From NCBI RefSeq assembly GCF_001547995.1, contig NZ_AP014690.1:773501-837500 (forward strand): DNA of 64,000 bases, read 5' to 3'. The notes under the pieces are model-generated. The model was not told where the DNA came from. It did not search any database and saw only the letters and a list, made by a program, of their open reading frames with translations. The translations under genes and the position numbers were made by a program. Origin of the DNA: Asaia bogorensis NBRC 16594. Its GTDB lineage: Bacteria > Pseudomonadota > Alphaproteobacteria > Acetobacterales > Acetobacteraceae. Every line of letters starts with the position of its first letter. The stretch's first letter is position 1. This document shows, one piece after another, positions 26,518-38,896 of this stretch.

Positions 26518-27042
26518 ATGGATTTGGACCGTCAGGAAAAACGGGCCTTCGTCGAATTCCTCGCCAACGTGTTCAACAGCACGTCCATGGTTGTCGTGAC
26601 CGAAAACAAAGGTCTCACGGTAGCTGATGTGACGGAGCTGCGTCGACGCGTTCGTGCGGCGGGTGCGACGTACAAGGTTGCGAAAAACCGGCTGGCCAGC
26701 CTCGCTCTGCATGGGACCCAATTCGACGGGATTCTTCCGCTGCTGAAGGGCCCGACCGCGCTTGCGTGGTCTGAGGATCCGGTTGCAGTCGCGAAGGCGA
26801 TCGTCGAGTTCGCCAAGACGAATGAGAAGCTTGTGGTGCTCGGTGGCGCCCTTGGTAGCCAGACGCTTGATGCGAATGGTGTCAAGGCTCTTGCCGCACT
26901 GCCGTCGCTGGACGAACTGCGTGCGCAGCTGGTGGGTATGATTTCTACCCCCGCTACGCGTATCGCAGGCGTTGTCCAGGCTCCGGCCGGCCAGCTTGCT
27001 CGCGTTTTCGGCGCCTATGCCAAGACCGGCGAAGCCGCCTGA
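26518..27042 (+). CDS. rplJ: 50S ribosomal protein L10
   Basis: A 174-residue L10, base of the L7/L12 stalk. The N-terminal rRNA-binding domain includes [22 protein letters not shown], and the C-terminal helix that carries L12 dimers follows ([15 protein letters not shown]). GAGGAG sits directly before the ATG. A 6-bp hairpin GCTCCT/AGGAGC (27061-27076) lies in the 78-base spacer to rplL. Confidence 0.97.
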   Translation: MDLDRQEKRAFVEFLANVFNSTSMVVVTENKGLTVADVTELRRRVRAAGATYKVAKNRLASLALHGTQFDGILPLLKGPTALAWSEDPVAVAKAIVEFAKTNEKLVVLGGALGSQTLDANGVKALAALPSLDELRAQLVGMISTPATRIAGVVQAPAGQLARVFGAYAKTGEAA

Positions 27043-27120
27043 ATTGTCTTACGCAGCACCGCTCCTCTTCAGGAGCGCGGGTTGTGAATCGAAAACCAGT
27101 TACCATATAGGACCATCATC

Positions 27121-27495
<375 letters not shown>

Positions 27496-27555
27496 TCAAG
27501 CCCACGAACCGCGCTTTGCTTTCGGGCGGGGCCGGTTGTGGATTGAGACAGGTCA

Positions 27556-27583
27556 GGGCGGAAATCCTTTCGGGTTTCCGCCC
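27556..27583 (+). promoter_or_regulatory. rplL-rpoB intergenic hairpin (attenuator or RNase III site)
   Basis: A 12-bp stem (27556-27567 with 27572-27583, one T-G pair) is capped by the tetraloop TTTC, 61 bases after the rplL stop. There is no T-run, so it is not a full terminator. In E. coli a partial terminator and an RNase III processing site occupy this spot and lower rpoBC relative to rplL; the same role is inferred here. Confidence 0.6.
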
Positions 27584-27586
27584 GAT

Positions 27587-27614
27587 TTGCCGTTGCGGAC
27601 AAACCCTGTATAAG
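27587..27614 (+). promoter_or_regulatory. Candidate internal promoter for rpoBC
   Basis: TTGCCG at 27587-27592 is followed after 16 bases by TATAAG at 27609-27614. It lies just after the rplL-rpoB hairpin and 120 bases before the rpoB ATG. A -10 of four or five matches makes it plausible but unproven. Confidence 0.4.
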
Positions 27615-27733
27615 GGCCGGTTGTCACGCAACAACAATGTGAATTCACGGTACCGGTCGTTCCGGTCGCCCGCCATGACAGGCTTCCTGCCATGTGGACG
27701 ACCCGAAGGTCTGGTGCGAGAGGGCAGGGATAG

Positions 27734-30700
27734 ATGAACGCAATCACCAAATCGTTCACAGGACGCAAGCGGATTCGCAAGAGCTTCGGGCGGATCCCCG
27801 AAGTGGCGCCGATGCCCAACCTGATTGACGTGCAGCGCGCAAGCTATGAGACGTTCCTTCAGATGAACGTGGCGCCTGACAGCCGTCAGCAGACGGGTCT
27901 TCAGGAAGTGTTCCGGTCGGTTTTCCCGATCAACGATTTTGCGGGACGTGGCCGTCTCGAGTTCGTTTCCTATGAACTCGAGGAGCCGAAATATGATGTC
28001 GAGGAATGCATCCAGCGCGGGCTGACCTTTGCCGCGCCGCTGAAGGTCATTCTGCGTCTGATCGTCTGGGATGTGGATGAGGATACGGGCTCACGCTCGA
28101 TCCGCGACATTAAGGAGCAGCCGGTTTACATGGGCGACATGCCGCTCATGACCGATAACGGCACGTTCATCATCAATGGCACCGAGCGCGTCATTGTCAG
28201 CCAGATGCATCGCAGCCCCGGCGTGTTCTTCGATCACGACAAGGGCAAGACACATTCTTCCGGCAAGTATCTCTTCGCTGCCCGCGTCATTCCGTACCGT
28301 GGTTCATGGCTCGATTTCGAATTCGACGCCAAGGACCTGATCTATGTGCGTATCGACCGCAAGCGCAAGCTGCCGGTCACGACCCTGCTCTATGCCCTTG
28401 AGGGCGAGCACTCCATCGCTGCCCGCGCTGCCAAGGCTGCCGAGGGTGGTGATGTCGAGGCGCTTGGCATCCGTGGCATGGATCAGGACGAAATCCTGGC
28501 CTATTTCTACGGCACGGTGCCGTTCACGCGCATGCCGAAGGGCTGGGCGCGTCCGTTCGACCCCGAGGCCTTCCGCGGCATGAAGCTGCTCGAGCCGCTC
28601 TATGATGCCGATACCGGCGAAGTGGTGGCCGAGGCCGACGCCAAGCTGACCGCGCGCATGTGCCGCAAGATTGCGGAAACGACCAAGGACGTGCTCGTTG
28701 GCCGCGCTGATCTGCTGGGCCGCTTCATCGCGCAGGATCTCGTCAACGAGAACACCGGTGAGATCTACGCTGAGGCCGGCGAAGAGCTGACCGAAGCGCG
28801 CCTCGAAGCGCTCGAGGAATCGGGCGTGACCGAGCTGCCGATGCTTGCCGTCGACTCGTCGCATGGCCCCTGGATTCGCAACACGCTGGCCGTGGACAAG
28901 AACAACCGCCGCGACGAAGCGCTGATCGATATCTATCGCATCATGCGCCCCGGTGAGCCGCCGACCCCGGAAACGGCAGAAGCCATGTTCCAGGGCCTGT
29001 TCTTCGATGCCGACCGCTACGACCTCTCGGCCGTGGGTCGCGTCAAGATGAACATGCGTCTTGAAGTCGATGCGCCGGACACAATGCGCGTGCTGCGCAA
29101 GGAAGACATCCTGCGCACCGTCAAGATCATGTGCGAGCTCAAGGATGGCCGCGGCCAGATCGACGATATCGACAATCTCGGTAACCGTCGCGTCCGCTCC
29201 GTTGGCGAGCTGATGGAAAACCAGTACCGCGTCGGTCTGCTCCGCATGGAGCGCGCCATTCGCGAACGTATGGGTTCGGTCGATGTCGATACGGTCATGC
29301 CGCATGACCTGATCAACGCGAAGCCTGCTGCCGCTGCCGTGCGTGAGTTCTTTGGCTCGTCGCAGCTCAGCCAGTTCATGGACCAGACCAACCCGCTCTC
29401 TGAGGTTACGCATAAGCGTCGTCTTTCGGCGCTTGGCCCGGGCGGCCTGACCCGTGAGCGCGCAGGCTTCGAAGTCCGCGACGTTCATCCGACGCATTAC
29501 GGCCGTATCTGCCCGATTGAGACGCCTGAAGGACCGAATATCGGTCTGATCAACTCGCTCTCGACCTATGCGAAGGTAAACAAATACGGCTTCATCGAAA
29601 CACCGTACCGCCTTGTTCAGGACGGTGTGCTGCAGGCCGGCTGGAAGTACCTCTCCGCCATGGAAGAGGACAAGCTGATCGTTGCCCAGGCCGACGCGGC
29701 TCAGGACAAGAGCACGGGCCGTCTGACCGACGAACTCGTTTCTGTCCGTCGTTCGGGTGACTTCCGCCTTGTGCCGCCCGAGCAGGTCACGGCCTGTGAC
29801 GTGTCGCCCAAGCAGCTTGTTTCGGTCGCCGCCGCGCTCATTCCGTTCCTTGAGAACGATGACGCCAACCGCGCATTGATGGGCTCGAACATGCAGCGTC
29901 AGGCCGTGCCGCTGGTGCGCGCCGATGCGCCGCTGGTCGGTACGGGCATGGAAGCCGCTGTGGCCCATGACTCGGGTGCGACCATCGTTGCCAAGCGTAA
30001 TGGTGTGATCGACCAGATCGACGGTGCACGTATCGTTGTGCGTGCTACCGACGAAGCAGGGTCGACGCAGGGCGTCGATATCTATCGTCTGCGCAAGTAC
30101 ATGCGGTCGAACCAGTCCACCTGCATCAACCAGCGTCCGCTGGTGCGCGTGGGTGACACGGTTCATGCCGGTGACATCATTGCTGACGGTCCGTCCACCG
30201 AACTGGGTGAACTGGCTCTGGGCCGCAACGTGCTCGTCGCGTTCATGCCCTGGAACGGCTACAACTTCGAAGACTCGATCCTCATCTCCGAGCGTATCGC
30301 CCGTGATGACGTGTTCACCTCGATCCATATCGAGGAATTTGAAGTCATGGCCCGTGACACCAAGCTGGGTCAGGAAGAAATCACCCGCGACATTCCGAAT
30401 GTCGGTGAGGAAGCGCTGCGCAACCTCGACGAAGCCGGTATCGTCTATGTCGGCGCCGAGGTGAACCCGGGCGACATCCTGATCGGCAAGGTCACACCGA
30501 AGGGCGAGAGCCCGATGACGCCGGAAGAGAAGCTTCTGCGCGCCATCTTCGGTGAAAAGGCTTCTGACGTTCGTGACACCTCGCTCAAGCTGCCCCCGGG
30601 CACGAGCGGTACGATTGTTGACGTGCGCGTCTTCTCACGTCGTGGCGTGGACAAGGACGAGCGCGCCATGGCGATCGAACGCGCCGAGATCGAGCGTCTG

Positions 30701-31909
30701 ACCAAGGATCGTGACGACGAGCGCGCCATCCAGGAGCGCAGCTTCGTCGCCCGTCTGCGTGAGCGTCTGCTCAACCAGACGGCGGCTGCCGGCTTCAAGG
30801 GTATCCGTGCAGGTACCGTCATCACCGACGAGGTTCTGGACGAGCATCCGCGTGGCGCCTGGCGTAACATCACGGTCAGCGATGACAGCGTGATGTCCGA
30901 GCTGGAAACGCTGCGCCGCGAATACGACGCTGCCGTTGGCAAGATTCAGGCCCGTTTCGACAGCAAGGTCGAGAAGCTGCAGCGCGGTGACGAGCTGCCG
31001 CCGGGCGTGATGAAGATGGTCAAGGTCTTCGTGGCTGTGAAGCGCAAGCTGCAGCCGGGTGACAAGATGGCCGGTCGTCACGGTAACAAGGGTGTCGTCT
31101 CGCGCGTCGTGCCGGTTGAAGACATGCCGTTCCTTGAAGATGGTACGCCTGTCGATCTCGTTCTGAACCCGCTGGGCGTGCCGTCGCGCATGAATGTCGG
31201 TCAAATTCTCGAGACCCATCTGGGCTGGGCCTGTGCCAATATCGGCCAGAACATCGGCAAGATTGCCGATGATTACCAGCGCACGGGTGAGCGCAAGCTC
31301 GAACTGCTTGAGAGCCTGCGCGACGTCTATGGCGATGCCGTGTTCGAAAGCGATATCGCGACCCTGCCGAACGAGCAGCTCCTCGAGCTGACCGGTAACC
31401 TCCGCAAGGGCGTGCCGATCGCGACGCCGGTGTTCGACGGTGCGTCGATCCCGGATATCGAGGACATGCTGGTGAAGGCCGGTGTGGACAAGTCGGGCCA
31501 GTCGCAGCTGATCGACGGCCGTACGGGTGAGGCTTTCGAGCGTCGCACCACGGTCGGCTACATCTACATGCTGAAGCTGCATCACCTTGTTGACGACAAG
31601 ATCCATGCCCGTTCGATCGGTCCGTACTCGCTCGTCACGCAGCAGCCGCTGGGTGGTAAGGCGCAGTTCGGTGGCCAGCGCTTCGGTGAAATGGAAGTCT
31701 GGGCTCTTGAAGCTTACGGTGCCGCCTACACCCTGCAGGAAATGCTCACGGTCAAGTCCGATGACGTTTCCGGCCGTACGAAGGTCTATGAGGCCATTGT
31801 GCGTGAGCAGGACGATTTCGAAGCCGGTATCCCCGAGAGCTTCAACGTTCTGATCAAGGAACTGAAGTCGCTCGGCCTGAATGTCGATCTGGAGCAGAGC
31901 GCAATCTGA
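27734..31909 (+). CDS. rpoB: RNA polymerase subunit beta
   Basis: A 1391-residue beta subunit, slightly longer than the 1342 residues of E. coli, as usual in alphaproteobacteria. The rifampicin-binding cluster starts near residue 544 ([14 protein letters not shown], then [12 protein letters not shown]) with the key Asp, His and Ser residues unchanged. The active-centre segments GYNFEDSI and [12 protein letters not shown], and the C-terminal [24 protein letters not shown] clamp segment, are present. It is followed by rpoC after 88 bases. Confidence 0.98.
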   Translation: MNAITKSFTGRKRIRKSFGRIPEVAPMPNLIDVQRASYETFLQMNVAPDSRQQTGLQEVFRSVFPINDFAGRGRLEFVSYELEEPKYDVEECIQRGLTFAAPLKVILRLIVWDVDEDTGSRSIRDIKEQPVYMGDMPLMTDNGTFIINGTERVIVSQMHRSPGVFFDHDKGKTHSSGKYLFAARVIPYRGSWLDFEFDAKDLIYVRIDRKRKLPVTTLLYALEGEHSIAARAAKAAEGGDVEALGIRGMDQDEILAYFYGTVPFTRMPKGWARPFDPEAFRGMKLLEPLYDADTGEVVAEADAKLTARMCRKIAETTKDVLVGRADLLGRFIAQDLVNENTGEIYAEAGEELTEARLEALEESGVTELPMLAVDSSHGPWIRNTLAVDKNNRRDEALIDIYRIMRPGEPPTPETAEAMFQGLFFDADRYDLSAVGRVKMNMRLEVDAPDTMRVLRKEDILRTVKIMCELKDGRGQIDDIDNLGNRRVRSVGELMENQYRVGLLRMERAIRERMGSVDVDTVMPHDLINAKPAAAAVREFFGSSQLSQFMDQTNPLSEVTHKRRLSALGPGGLTRERAGFEVRDVHPTHYGRICPIETPEGPNIGLINSLSTYAKVNKYGFIETPYRLVQDGVLQAGWKYLSAMEEDKLIVAQADAAQDKSTGRLTDELVSVRRSGDFRLVPPEQVTACDVSPKQLVSVAAALIPFLENDDANRALMGSNMQRQAVPLVRADAPLVGTGMEAAVAHDSGATIVAKRNGVIDQIDGARIVVRATDEAGSTQGVDIYRLRKYMRSNQSTCINQRPLVRVGDTVHAGDIIADGPSTELGELALGRNVLVAFMPWNGYNFEDSILISERIARDDVFTSIHIEEFEVMARDTKLGQEEITRDIPNVGEEALRNLDEAGIVYVGAEVNPGDILIGKVTPKGESPMTPEEKLLRAIFGEKASDVRDTSLKLPPGTSGTIVDVRVFSRRGVDKDERAMAIERAEIERLTKDRDDERAIQERSFVARLRERLLNQTAAAGFKGIRAGTVITDEVLDEHPRGAWRNITVSDDSVMSELETLRREYDAAVGKIQARFDSKVEKLQRGDELPPGVMKMVKVFVAVKRKLQPGDKMAGRHGNKGVVSRVVPVEDMPFLEDGTPVDLVLNPLGVPSRMNVGQILETHLGWACANIGQNIGKIADDYQRTGERKLELLESLRDVYGDAVFESDIATLPNEQLLELTGNLRKGVPIATPVFDGASIPDIEDMLVKAGVDKSGQSQLIDGRTGEAFERRTTVGYIYMLKLHHLVDDKIHARSIGPYSLVTQQPLGGKAQFGGQRFGEMEVWALEAYGAAYTLQEMLTVKSDDVSGRTKVYEAIVREQDDFEAGIPESFNVLIKELKSLGLNVDLEQSAI

Positions 31910-31997
31910 TGCGCTTTGTCTCTGCCTCCTCTGTGTTTGTTGCTAACGCGGGCGCGGCCGGTCTTCCGGCCCGCTCCGTGAAATGGGATTTCGGCGC

Positions 31998-34900
31998 ATG
32001 AACGAACTCATGAAGATCCTTGGTCAGACGGGCCAGACCCAGTCTTTCGACCAGATCAAAATCCAGCTCGCTTCATCCGAGCAGATCCGCTCCTGGTCTT
32101 ACGGCGAGATCAAGAAGCCGGAGACCATCAACTACCGTACGTTCAAGCCCGAGCGCGACGGCCTGTTCTGTGCGCGTATCTTTGGCCCGATCAAGGACTA
32201 TGAGTGCCTGTGCGGCAAGTACAAGCGCATGAAGTTCCGCGGCATCGTGTGCGAAAAGTGCGGTGTGGAAGTCACGCTCGCCAAGGTTCGCCGCGAGCGC
32301 ATGGGCCATATCGAACTGGCATCGCCGGTTGCGCATATCTGGTTCCTGAAGTCGCTGCCGAGCCGCATTGCGACGATGATCGACATCACGCTGAAGGACC
32401 TCGAAAAGGTTCTGTATTTCGAGAGCTATATCGTTCTCGAATCCGGCACGAGCCCGTTCAAGCGCTATTCGCTGCTGTCGGAAGACCAGTATTTCGACGC
32501 GATGGACGACTATGCTGATGAAGGCCTAGAAGTCGGTATCGGCGCCGAAGCGGTCAAGAAGATCCTGTGGAAGGCCCGTCTGCTTTCCACTGAAACCGAT
32601 CGTCCGGGCCTGATCGACCGTGACGGTCGCGATCAGGACAAGTCTGACGGCGATCTGCTGCGTGAAGACCTGCGTGAAGCCACGTCGGAAGCCAAGCGCA
32701 AGAAGCTCGTCAAGCGCCTGAAGCTGTTCGAAGCCTTCGCCGAGAGCGGTTCACGCCCGGAATGGATGATTCTCGACCTCGTCCCGGTCATTCCGCCCGA
32801 GCTGCGCCCGCTTGTGCCGCTGGACGGCGGTCGTTTCGCGACGTCCGATCTGAACGATCTCTATCGCCGCGTGATCAACCGTAACAACCGACTAAAGCGC
32901 CTGATCGAGCTGCGTGCTCCGGACATCATCGTCCGCAACGAAAAGCGCATGCTTCAGGAAGCTGTTGACGCACTGTTCGATAACGGCCGTCGTGGCCGCG
33001 CCATCACGGGTGCCAACAAGCGTCCGCTGAAGTCGCTTTCCGACATGCTGAAAGGCAAGCAGGGCCGCTTCCGTCAGAACCTCCTCGGCAAGCGCGTCGA
33101 CTATTCGGGCCGTTCGGTCATCGTGGTCGGACCCGAGCTGAAGCTGCACCAGTGCGGCCTGCCGAAGAAGATGGCGCTCGAGCTGTTCAAGCCCTTCATC
33201 TATAGCAAGCTCGAAAAATACGGTCACGCCACCACCATCAAGGCTGCAAAGCGCATGGTGGAGAAGGAGCGTCCGGAAGTCTGGGACATCCTTGAAGAGG
33301 TCATCCGCGAGCATCCCGTGATGCTGAACCGCGCACCGACCCTTCACCGTCTTGGCATCCAGGCTTTCGAGCCCGTGCTGATTGAAGGCAAGGCGATCCA
33401 GCTGCACCCGCTGGTCTGTACTGCGTTCAATGCCGACTTCGACGGCGACCAGATGGCTGTTCACGTGCCGCTGTCGCTCGAAGCCCAGCTTGAAGCCCGC
33501 GTGCTGATGATGTCGACAAACAACATCCTCAGCCCTGCAAACGGCAAGCCGATCATCGTGCCGTCGCAGGATATCGTGCTTGGCCTGTACTATCTGAGCC
33601 TCGAGGTTCCCGAGTATCACACGACGCCGGATCAGGCCGAGTATGATGCACAAGGGCGTCTCGTTAAGGCTGGTCCGTCTGCCTATGCATCGGTGGCCGA
33701 GATCGAGCTCGCCATGAACGAGGGCACGCTCAAGCTGCACGACAAGATCCGTCTGCGCATGGATACGCTGGATGCCGACGGCAAGCCCGTTCGTCAGACC
33801 ATGCTGACCACGCCGGGCCGTGCGCTGATCGCGCAGATCCTGCCGCGCAATGCAGCCATCCCGTTCTCGCTGGTCAACAAGCAGCTGACCAAGAAGAACG
33901 TGTCGGATGTGATTGACGCTGTGTACCGTCACTGCGGCCAGAAGGAAGCGGTCATTTTCTGTGACCGTCTCATGGGCCTCGGTTTCCGCCACGCCGCGCG
34001 CGCCGGTATCTCCTTCGGCAAGGATGACATGATCATCCCGGTCGAGAAGCAAGAGCTGGTTGAGCGTACGCAGGCCGAGATCAAGGAATTCGAGCAGCAG
34101 TATCAGGACGGTCTGATCACGGCAGGCGAGCGCTATAACAAGGTGGTCGATGCCTGGTCGCGTTGCACGGACGAAGTCCAGGCAGCGATGATGAAGGAAA
34201 TTTCCCGCCAGGTTATCGGCAAGCCGACGAACTCGGTCTGGATGATGAGCCACTCCGGTGCGCGTGGGTCGCCAGCCCAGATGAAGCAGCTTGCCGGTAT
34301 GCGTGGCCTGATGGCCAAGCCTTCGGGCGAGATCATCGAGCAGCCGATCATCGCGAACTTCAAGGAAGGCCTCTCGGTTCTCGATTACTTCACCTCCACC
34401 CACGGTGCCCGTAAGGGTCTTGCGGATACGGCGCTGAAGACGGCGAACTCGGGTTACCTCACGCGTCGTCTCGTCGACGTGGCGCAGGATTGCATCATCG
34501 TCGAGAACGATTGCGGCACCGAGCGTGGCCTGACGATCCGTGCGGTCATGGATAGCGGTGAGGTGATCTCCTCGCTTTCCGAGCGTATCCTGGGTCGTAC
34601 CCTCACGGCTGACGTGACGGATCCGGTGAGCGGTGCGGTTCTCTTCCCGCGCAACACGCTGATCGAGGAAGCCGAGGCAGAGATCATCGAGAAGGCAGGC
34701 GTCGAAAGCGTGCTGATCCGTTCGGTGCTGACCTGTGACAGTCGCGTTGGCGTGTGTGGTCACTGCTATGGCCGTGACCTTGCACGCGGTACGCCGGTCA
34801 ATATCGGTGAGGCCGTGGGCGTTATCGCTGCACAGTCCATCGGTGAGCCCGGCACGCAGCTGACCATGCGTACCTTCCATATCGGTGGTGCGGCTACGCG

Positions 34901-36248
34901 TGGTGCAGAGCAGTCGATGGTCGAGGCGTCGCGTGACGGCAAGGTGACCATCCGCAACCGCAACGTGGTCCAGAACAGCCAGAACGTCACCATCGTGATG
35001 TCGCGTAACTGCGAAATCCTGCTGACGGACGAGAAAGGTGTCGAGCGTGCACGCTACCGCGTGCCTTACGGTGCCCGCCTGATGGTCAATGAGGGCCAGG
35101 AAGTAACGCGCGGCCTGAAAATGGCCGAGTGGGACCCCTACACCCTGCCGATCATCACCGAGCAGGCCGGTACGGTCGAATATCTCGACCTGATCGACTC
35201 CATCACGCTCGTCGAGCGTATGGACGAAGTGACGGGCCTGACCTCCAAAGTGGTCGTTGACTACAAGCAGGGCAGCAAGGGTGTGGACCTGCGTCCGCGC
35301 CTGCAGCTCAAGGATGCGGCGGGCAATGTGGTCCGACTCGCGAACGGCAACGAGGCACGGTACTTCCTGTCGCCCGACTCGCTGCTGTCGATCGAGAATG
35401 GCGCCACGGTCCACGCCGGTGACGTGCTGGCCCGTATCCCGCGTGAAGGTTCGAAGACCCGTGACATTACGGGTGGTCTGCCGCGCGTGGCCGAACTGTT
35501 CGAAGCCCGTCGCCCGAAGGATCACGCGATCATCGCGGAAACCGAAGGCCGGATCGAGATCGGCAAGGACTATAAGTCCAAGCGCTGCATCATCGTGAAG
35601 AACGACGAGACCGGGGAAGAGACCAACTACCTCATTCCCAAGGGCAAGCATGTGTCGGTGCAGGAAGGCGACTTCGTGCAGAAGGGCGATCCGCTGGTCG
35701 ACGGTCCGCGCGTGCCGCATGACATTCTCAAGGTCATGGGTGTCGAGGCGCTGTCCGATTATCTCGTCAACGAGATCCAGGACGTCTATCGACTGCAGGG
35801 CGTGAAGATCAATGACAAGCATATCGAAGTCATTGTTCGTCAGATGCTGCAGAAGGTGGAAATCCTTGAGCCGGGCGATACGACGTATCTGATTGGCGAG
35901 ACGGTGGACCGCATCGAGTTCGAGGTCGAGAACGAGAAGCGCGTCAAGATGGGTGAGGAGCCTGCACGCGGCATGCCCATCCTGCAGGGCATCACGAAGG
36001 CCTCGTTGCAGACGCAGTCGTTCATCTCTGCGGCCTCCTTCCAGGAGACGACACGTGTGCTGACCGAAGCGGCAACAGCCGGCAAGGTCGATACACTGAA
36101 CGGCCTAAAGGAGAACGTGATTGTCGGGCGTCTGATCCCGGCAGGTACGGGCAGCGTGATGAACAAGCTGCGCGCCATGGCGGCCTCTCAGGATCGTCAG
36201 CGTGTCAGCCGGGCAACTCCCGAGGTAACGGACGACGCAGCGGAGTAA
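31998..36248 (+). CDS. rpoC: RNA polymerase subunit beta'
   Basis: A 1416-residue catalytic subunit. The zinc finger Cys are at about residues 70, 72, 85 and 88 ([20 protein letters not shown]), the Mg-binding NADFDGDQ motif has Asp480, 482 and 484, and the second zinc site [13 protein letters not shown] is present. ATG 31998 (MNELMKIL) is preferred over an ATG five codons upstream because it matches the family N-terminus. A strong hairpin follows the stop. Confidence 0.97.
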   Translation: MNELMKILGQTGQTQSFDQIKIQLASSEQIRSWSYGEIKKPETINYRTFKPERDGLFCARIFGPIKDYECLCGKYKRMKFRGIVCEKCGVEVTLAKVRRERMGHIELASPVAHIWFLKSLPSRIATMIDITLKDLEKVLYFESYIVLESGTSPFKRYSLLSEDQYFDAMDDYADEGLEVGIGAEAVKKILWKARLLSTETDRPGLIDRDGRDQDKSDGDLLREDLREATSEAKRKKLVKRLKLFEAFAESGSRPEWMILDLVPVIPPELRPLVPLDGGRFATSDLNDLYRRVINRNNRLKRLIELRAPDIIVRNEKRMLQEAVDALFDNGRRGRAITGANKRPLKSLSDMLKGKQGRFRQNLLGKRVDYSGRSVIVVGPELKLHQCGLPKKMALELFKPFIYSKLEKYGHATTIKAAKRMVEKERPEVWDILEEVIREHPVMLNRAPTLHRLGIQAFEPVLIEGKAIQLHPLVCTAFNADFDGDQMAVHVPLSLEAQLEARVLMMSTNNILSPANGKPIIVPSQDIVLGLYYLSLEVPEYHTTPDQAEYDAQGRLVKAGPSAYASVAEIELAMNEGTLKLHDKIRLRMDTLDADGKPVRQTMLTTPGRALIAQILPRNAAIPFSLVNKQLTKKNVSDVIDAVYRHCGQKEAVIFCDRLMGLGFRHAARAGISFGKDDMIIPVEKQELVERTQAEIKEFEQQYQDGLITAGERYNKVVDAWSRCTDEVQAAMMKEISRQVIGKPTNSVWMMSHSGARGSPAQMKQLAGMRGLMAKPSGEIIEQPIIANFKEGLSVLDYFTSTHGARKGLADTALKTANSGYLTRRLVDVAQDCIIVENDCGTERGLTIRAVMDSGEVISSLSERILGRTLTADVTDPVSGAVLFPRNTLIEEAEAEIIEKAGVESVLIRSVLTCDSRVGVCGHCYGRDLARGTPVNIGEAVGVIAAQSIGEPGTQLTMRTFHIGGAATRGAEQSMVEASRDGKVTIRNRNVVQNSQNVTIVMSRNCEILLTDEKGVERARYRVPYGARLMVNEGQEVTRGLKMAEWDPYTLPIITEQAGTVEYLDLIDSITLVERMDEVTGLTSKVVVDYKQGSKGVDLRPRLQLKDAAGNVVRLANGNEARYFLSPDSLLSIENGATVHAGDVLARIPREGSKTRDITGGLPRVAELFEARRPKDHAIIAETEGRIEIGKDYKSKRCIIVKNDETGEETNYLIPKGKHVSVQEGDFVQKGDPLVDGPRVPHDILKVMGVEALSDYLVNEIQDVYRLQGVKINDKHIEVIVRQMLQKVEILEPGDTTYLIGETVDRIEFEVENEKRVKMGEEPARGMPILQGITKASLQTQSFISAASFQETTRVLTEAATAGKVDTLNGLKENVIVGRLIPAGTGSVMNKLRAMAASQDRQRVSRATPEVTDDAAE

Positions 36249-36288
36249 GACCCCGCTTCAGCCTTGGAAAAACTAGTTTACGTTTGAG

Positions 36289-36316
36289 ATCGGGCGGGGT
36301 AATACCCGCCCGATTT
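36289..36316 (+). terminator. Hairpin after rpoC
   Basis: ATCGGGCGGG (36289-36298) pairs perfectly with CCCGCCCGAT (36305-36314) around GTAATA, followed by TT. It starts 41 bases past the rpoC stop and probably terminates or attenuates rpoBC transcription before the rpsL unit. Confidence 0.65.
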
Positions 36317-36375
36317 CGTATCCGGCGATTCGAGACGGGAATCGAACGAGAATCGGGCAGAACGCTAGAGTATGC

Positions 36376-36404
36376 TTGACTTTCATCCGAAACGGTCATA
36401 GGGT
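36376..36404 (+). promoter_or_regulatory. Candidate str-operon (rpsL) promoter
   Basis: TTGACT at 36376-36381 and TAGGGT at 36399-36404 are separated by exactly 17 bases, after the rpoC hairpin and 210 bases before rpsL. The rest of this 366-base gene-free spacer (36249-36614) contains only a long leader. The -35 is near consensus, the -10 moderate. Confidence 0.5.
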
Positions 36405-36614
36405 CCGCGCCCTCGGCTACCCCCGTCTCCTAAGGCGTCTGAGCCGTTGATAGACAGCATCAAACGCTAACGGTGCCGCCGCCTTCGGGTGAGGCTCAGG
36501 CCGGTAGTGAAAGAGTCAAAAGCGGGCGGCATTCTGCCGCGCGCTGAATTTTGTTGGAAGCAAGCAGATCGGGCGTCGCTCGGTCTAGCAGTGAGCAAGG
36601 ATCGGGAAGGGCGT

Positions 36615-36986
36615 ATGCCGACCATCAACCAGTTGATCGCCAAGGGCCGTGAGCCTGCCGCCAAGCGGAATAAAGTGCCGGCCCTCCAGGGTTGCCCCCA
36701 GAAGCGCGGCGTTTGCACGCGCGTCTATACGGTTACCCCGAAAAAGCCGAACTCGGCCCTGCGTAAGGTGGCAAAGGTGCGCCTGACCAACGGGTATGAG
36801 GTCGTTAGCTACATTCCGGGTGAAGGCCATAACCTGCAGGAACACAGCGTCGTGCTGATCCGCGGCGGCCGTGTAAAAGATTTGCCGGGTGTGCGTTATC
36901 ACATCCTGCGCGGCGTGCTTGACACGCAGGGCATCGCCAAGCGTCGTCAGCGCCGTTCGCTGTATGGCGCGAAGCGTCCGAAGTAA
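36615..36986 (+). CDS. rpsL: 30S ribosomal protein S12
   Basis: A 123-residue S12 of the decoding centre. The [11 protein letters not shown] start and the [11 protein letters not shown] and [13 protein letters not shown] loops are intact, so no streptomycin-resistance change is seen. Frames upstream stay open but lack family similarity, so the ATG before PTINQ is chosen. Fourteen bases separate it from rpsG. Confidence 0.97.
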   Translation: MPTINQLIAKGREPAAKRNKVPALQGCPQKRGVCTRVYTVTPKKPNSALRKVAKVRLTNGYEVVSYIPGEGHNLQEHSVVLIRGGRVKDLPGVRYHILRGVLDTQGIAKRRQRRSLYGAKRPK

Positions 36987-37000
36987 GAGGAAATTCAGGC

Positions 37001-37477
37001 ATGAGTCGCCGTCATCGCGCTGTAAAGCGTGAGATCCTTCCCGATCCGAAATTCGGAGATGTCGTCATCACGCGTTTTATGAACGCCCTGATGTACGATG
37101 GTAAGAAGTCCACAGCCGAGGGTATCGTTTACGGTGCGCTTGAGTCCGTGCGTCGTCGTGGCGGTGCCACGGCCGATCCGGTCGCCATGTTCCATGCGGC
37201 TCTGGACAACGTGAAGCCGGCCGTAGAGGTTCGTTCCCGCCGCGTCGGCGGTGCAACCTATCAGGTCCCCGTCGAAGTCCGTGCCGAGCGCCGTCAGGCC
37301 CTCGCCATCCGCTGGCTGATCGACGCCTCGCGCAAGCGCGGTGAGAACACGATGCAGGAACGCCTTTCCAACGAGCTGATGGACGCGATCAACAATCGCG
37401 GCTCCGCCGTCAAGAAGCGCGAAGACACGCATCGCATGGCTGAAGCAAATAAAGCATTCAGCCACTATCGTTGGTAA
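37001..37477 (+). CDS. rpsG: 30S ribosomal protein S7
   Basis: A 158-residue S7 that nucleates the 30S head. It starts [19 protein letters not shown] and contains the conserved [14 protein letters not shown] segment and [21 protein letters not shown] end. GAGG precedes the ATG. It is normally followed by fusA, but here tuf follows after 105 bases. Confidence 0.97.
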   Translation: MSRRHRAVKREILPDPKFGDVVITRFMNALMYDGKKSTAEGIVYGALESVRRRGGATADPVAMFHAALDNVKPAVEVRSRRVGGATYQVPVEVRAERRQALAIRWLIDASRKRGENTMQERLSNELMDAINNRGSAVKKREDTHRMAEANKAFSHYRW

Positions 37478-37582
37478 GCTTAAAAGGCTAACCGATTTTC
37501 CCGGGTGCCTCCTTCAGGGGTGCCTGGTACGAATTAGCAATCTTCCCCGCCGCACCTTCGGCGGTGGGTTATGGAGAGAATG

Positions 37583-38773
37583 ATGGCTAAGGCTAAATTT
37601 GAGCGGACGAAGCCGCACTGCAACATCGGCACCATCGGTCACGTTGACCATGGCAAGACCTCACTGACGGCTGCAATCACGAAGACGCTCGCCAAGTCCG
37701 GCGGCGCGACCTTCCGTGCGTATGACCAGATCGACGCTGCTCCTGAAGAGCGCGCTCGCGGCATCACGATCTCCACCGCTCACGTTGAGTACGAGACCAA
37801 GAACCGTCACTACGCCCACGTCGACTGCCCGGGCCATGCTGACTACGTCAAGAACATGATCACGGGTGCCGCCCAGATGGACGGCGCGATCCTGGTTGTG
37901 TCCGCTGCTGACGGCCCGATGCCCCAGACGCGTGAGCACATCCTGCTTGCTCGCCAGGTTGGCGTTCCGGCGCTGGTCGTGTTCCTGAACAAGGTTGACC
38001 AGGTTGACGACGCCGAGCTCCTCGAGCTCGTCGAAATGGAAGTCCGTGAGCTTCTGTCGTCCTACCAGTTCCCCGGCGACGATATCCCCATCGTCAAGGG
38101 TTCGGCTCTGGTGACGCTTGAAGACGGCGACGCAGCAATCGGTGAAGACCGCGTGCTTGAGCTGATGGAAGCCGTTGACACCTACATCCCGCAGCCGGAG
38201 CGTCCGGTTGACCGTCCGTTCCTGATGCCGATCGAAGACGTGTTCTCGATCTCGGGTCGTGGTACGGTTGTCACGGGTCGCGTCGAGCGTGGCGTGGTGA
38301 ACGTGGGTGACGAAGTCGAAATCGTCGGCCTCAAGGACACCGTCAAGACGACCGTTACGGGCGTCGAGATGTTCCGCAAGCTGCTCGATCGCGGTGAAGC
38401 CGGTGACAACATCGGTGCGCTGGTTCGTGGCACGAAGCGTGAAGACGTTGAACGCGGTCAGGTTCTTGCAAAGCCGGGTTCAATCACCCCGCACAAGAAG
38501 TTCAAGGCTGAGGCTTACATCCTCACGAAGGAAGAAGGCGGACGTCACACTCCGTTCTTTACAAACTACCGTCCGCAGTTCTATTTCCGCACGACCGACG
38601 TCACGGGCGTCGTTCAGCTGCCGGAAGGCACGGAAATGGTCATGCCGGGCGATAACGTTGCCATGGATGTCGAGCTGATTGCTCCGATCGCCATGGACGA
38701 AGGTCTCCGCTTCGCTATCCGTGAAGGCGGCCGCACCGTCGGTGCAGGCGTGGTCTCCTCGATCAGCGCCTGA
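37583..38773 (+). CDS. tuf: Elongation factor Tu
   Basis: A 396-residue EF-Tu that carries aminoacyl-tRNA to the ribosome. G-domain motifs are GHVDHGKT, the DCPGHADY switch and NKVDQ; domains 2 and 3 include [13 protein letters not shown] and the [19 protein letters not shown] segment. The ATG at 37583 gives the standard [11 protein letters not shown] start; another ATG four codons upstream includes the GGAGAGAA ribosome-binding site and is unlikely. The leader contains a CCGCCG/CGGCGG hairpin. fusA is missing upstream. Confidence 0.98.
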   Translation: MAKAKFERTKPHCNIGTIGHVDHGKTSLTAAITKTLAKSGGATFRAYDQIDAAPEERARGITISTAHVEYETKNRHYAHVDCPGHADYVKNMITGAAQMDGAILVVSAADGPMPQTREHILLARQVGVPALVVFLNKVDQVDDAELLELVEMEVRELLSSYQFPGDDIPIVKGSALVTLEDGDAAIGEDRVLELMEAVDTYIPQPERPVDRPFLMPIEDVFSISGRGTVVTGRVERGVVNVGDEVEIVGLKDTVKTTVTGVEMFRKLLDRGEAGDNIGALVRGTKREDVERGQVLAKPGSITPHKKFKAEAYILTKEEGGRHTPFFTNYRPQFYFRTTDVTGVVQLPEGTEMVMPGDNVAMDVELIAPIAMDEGLRFAIREGGRTVGAGVVSSISA

Positions 38774-38801
38774 TTGTAAGCACGGGCCCTGATTTGGCTG
38801 G

Positions 38802-38835
38802 CCCCGGTCGGAGTAATCCGGCCGGGGTCGGCTTT
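38802..38835 (+). terminator. Hairpin after tuf
   Basis: CCCCGGTCGG (38802-38811) pairs with CCGGCCGGGG (38818-38827), loop AGTAAT, with one T-G pair, 29 bases after the tuf stop. A weak tail (TCGGCTTT) follows. It may reduce read-through from the very strongly expressed tuf into the S10 genes. Confidence 0.5.
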
Positions 38836-38896
38836 AGAAGGGACCAGGAGGGAGCAGGGTAAGACCCGAACCCCAACGAGTTGGATTATTGGTAAG

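Noticed and set aside
27061-27076. GCTCCT/AGGAGC hairpin between rplJ and rplL as a terminator
   Set aside because: Six pairs without a T-run; rplJ and rplL are expected to be cotranscribed, so it is at most a processing element.
29340-29460. Possible rifampicin-resistance change (Thr where E. coli has Asn in the MDQTNP segment)
   Set aside because: Thr at this place is normal in alphaproteobacterial RpoB, and the main resistance residues are unchanged.
28304-30328. Long open frame opposite rpoB
   Set aside because: Same antisense artefact: composition is the complement of rpoB codons and no family is recognisable.
32892-35822. Very long open frame on the strand opposite rpoC
   Set aside because: It mirrors rpoC codon structure in high-GC DNA, encodes a His/Arg/Asp/Leu-rich product without domains and has no ribosome-binding site.
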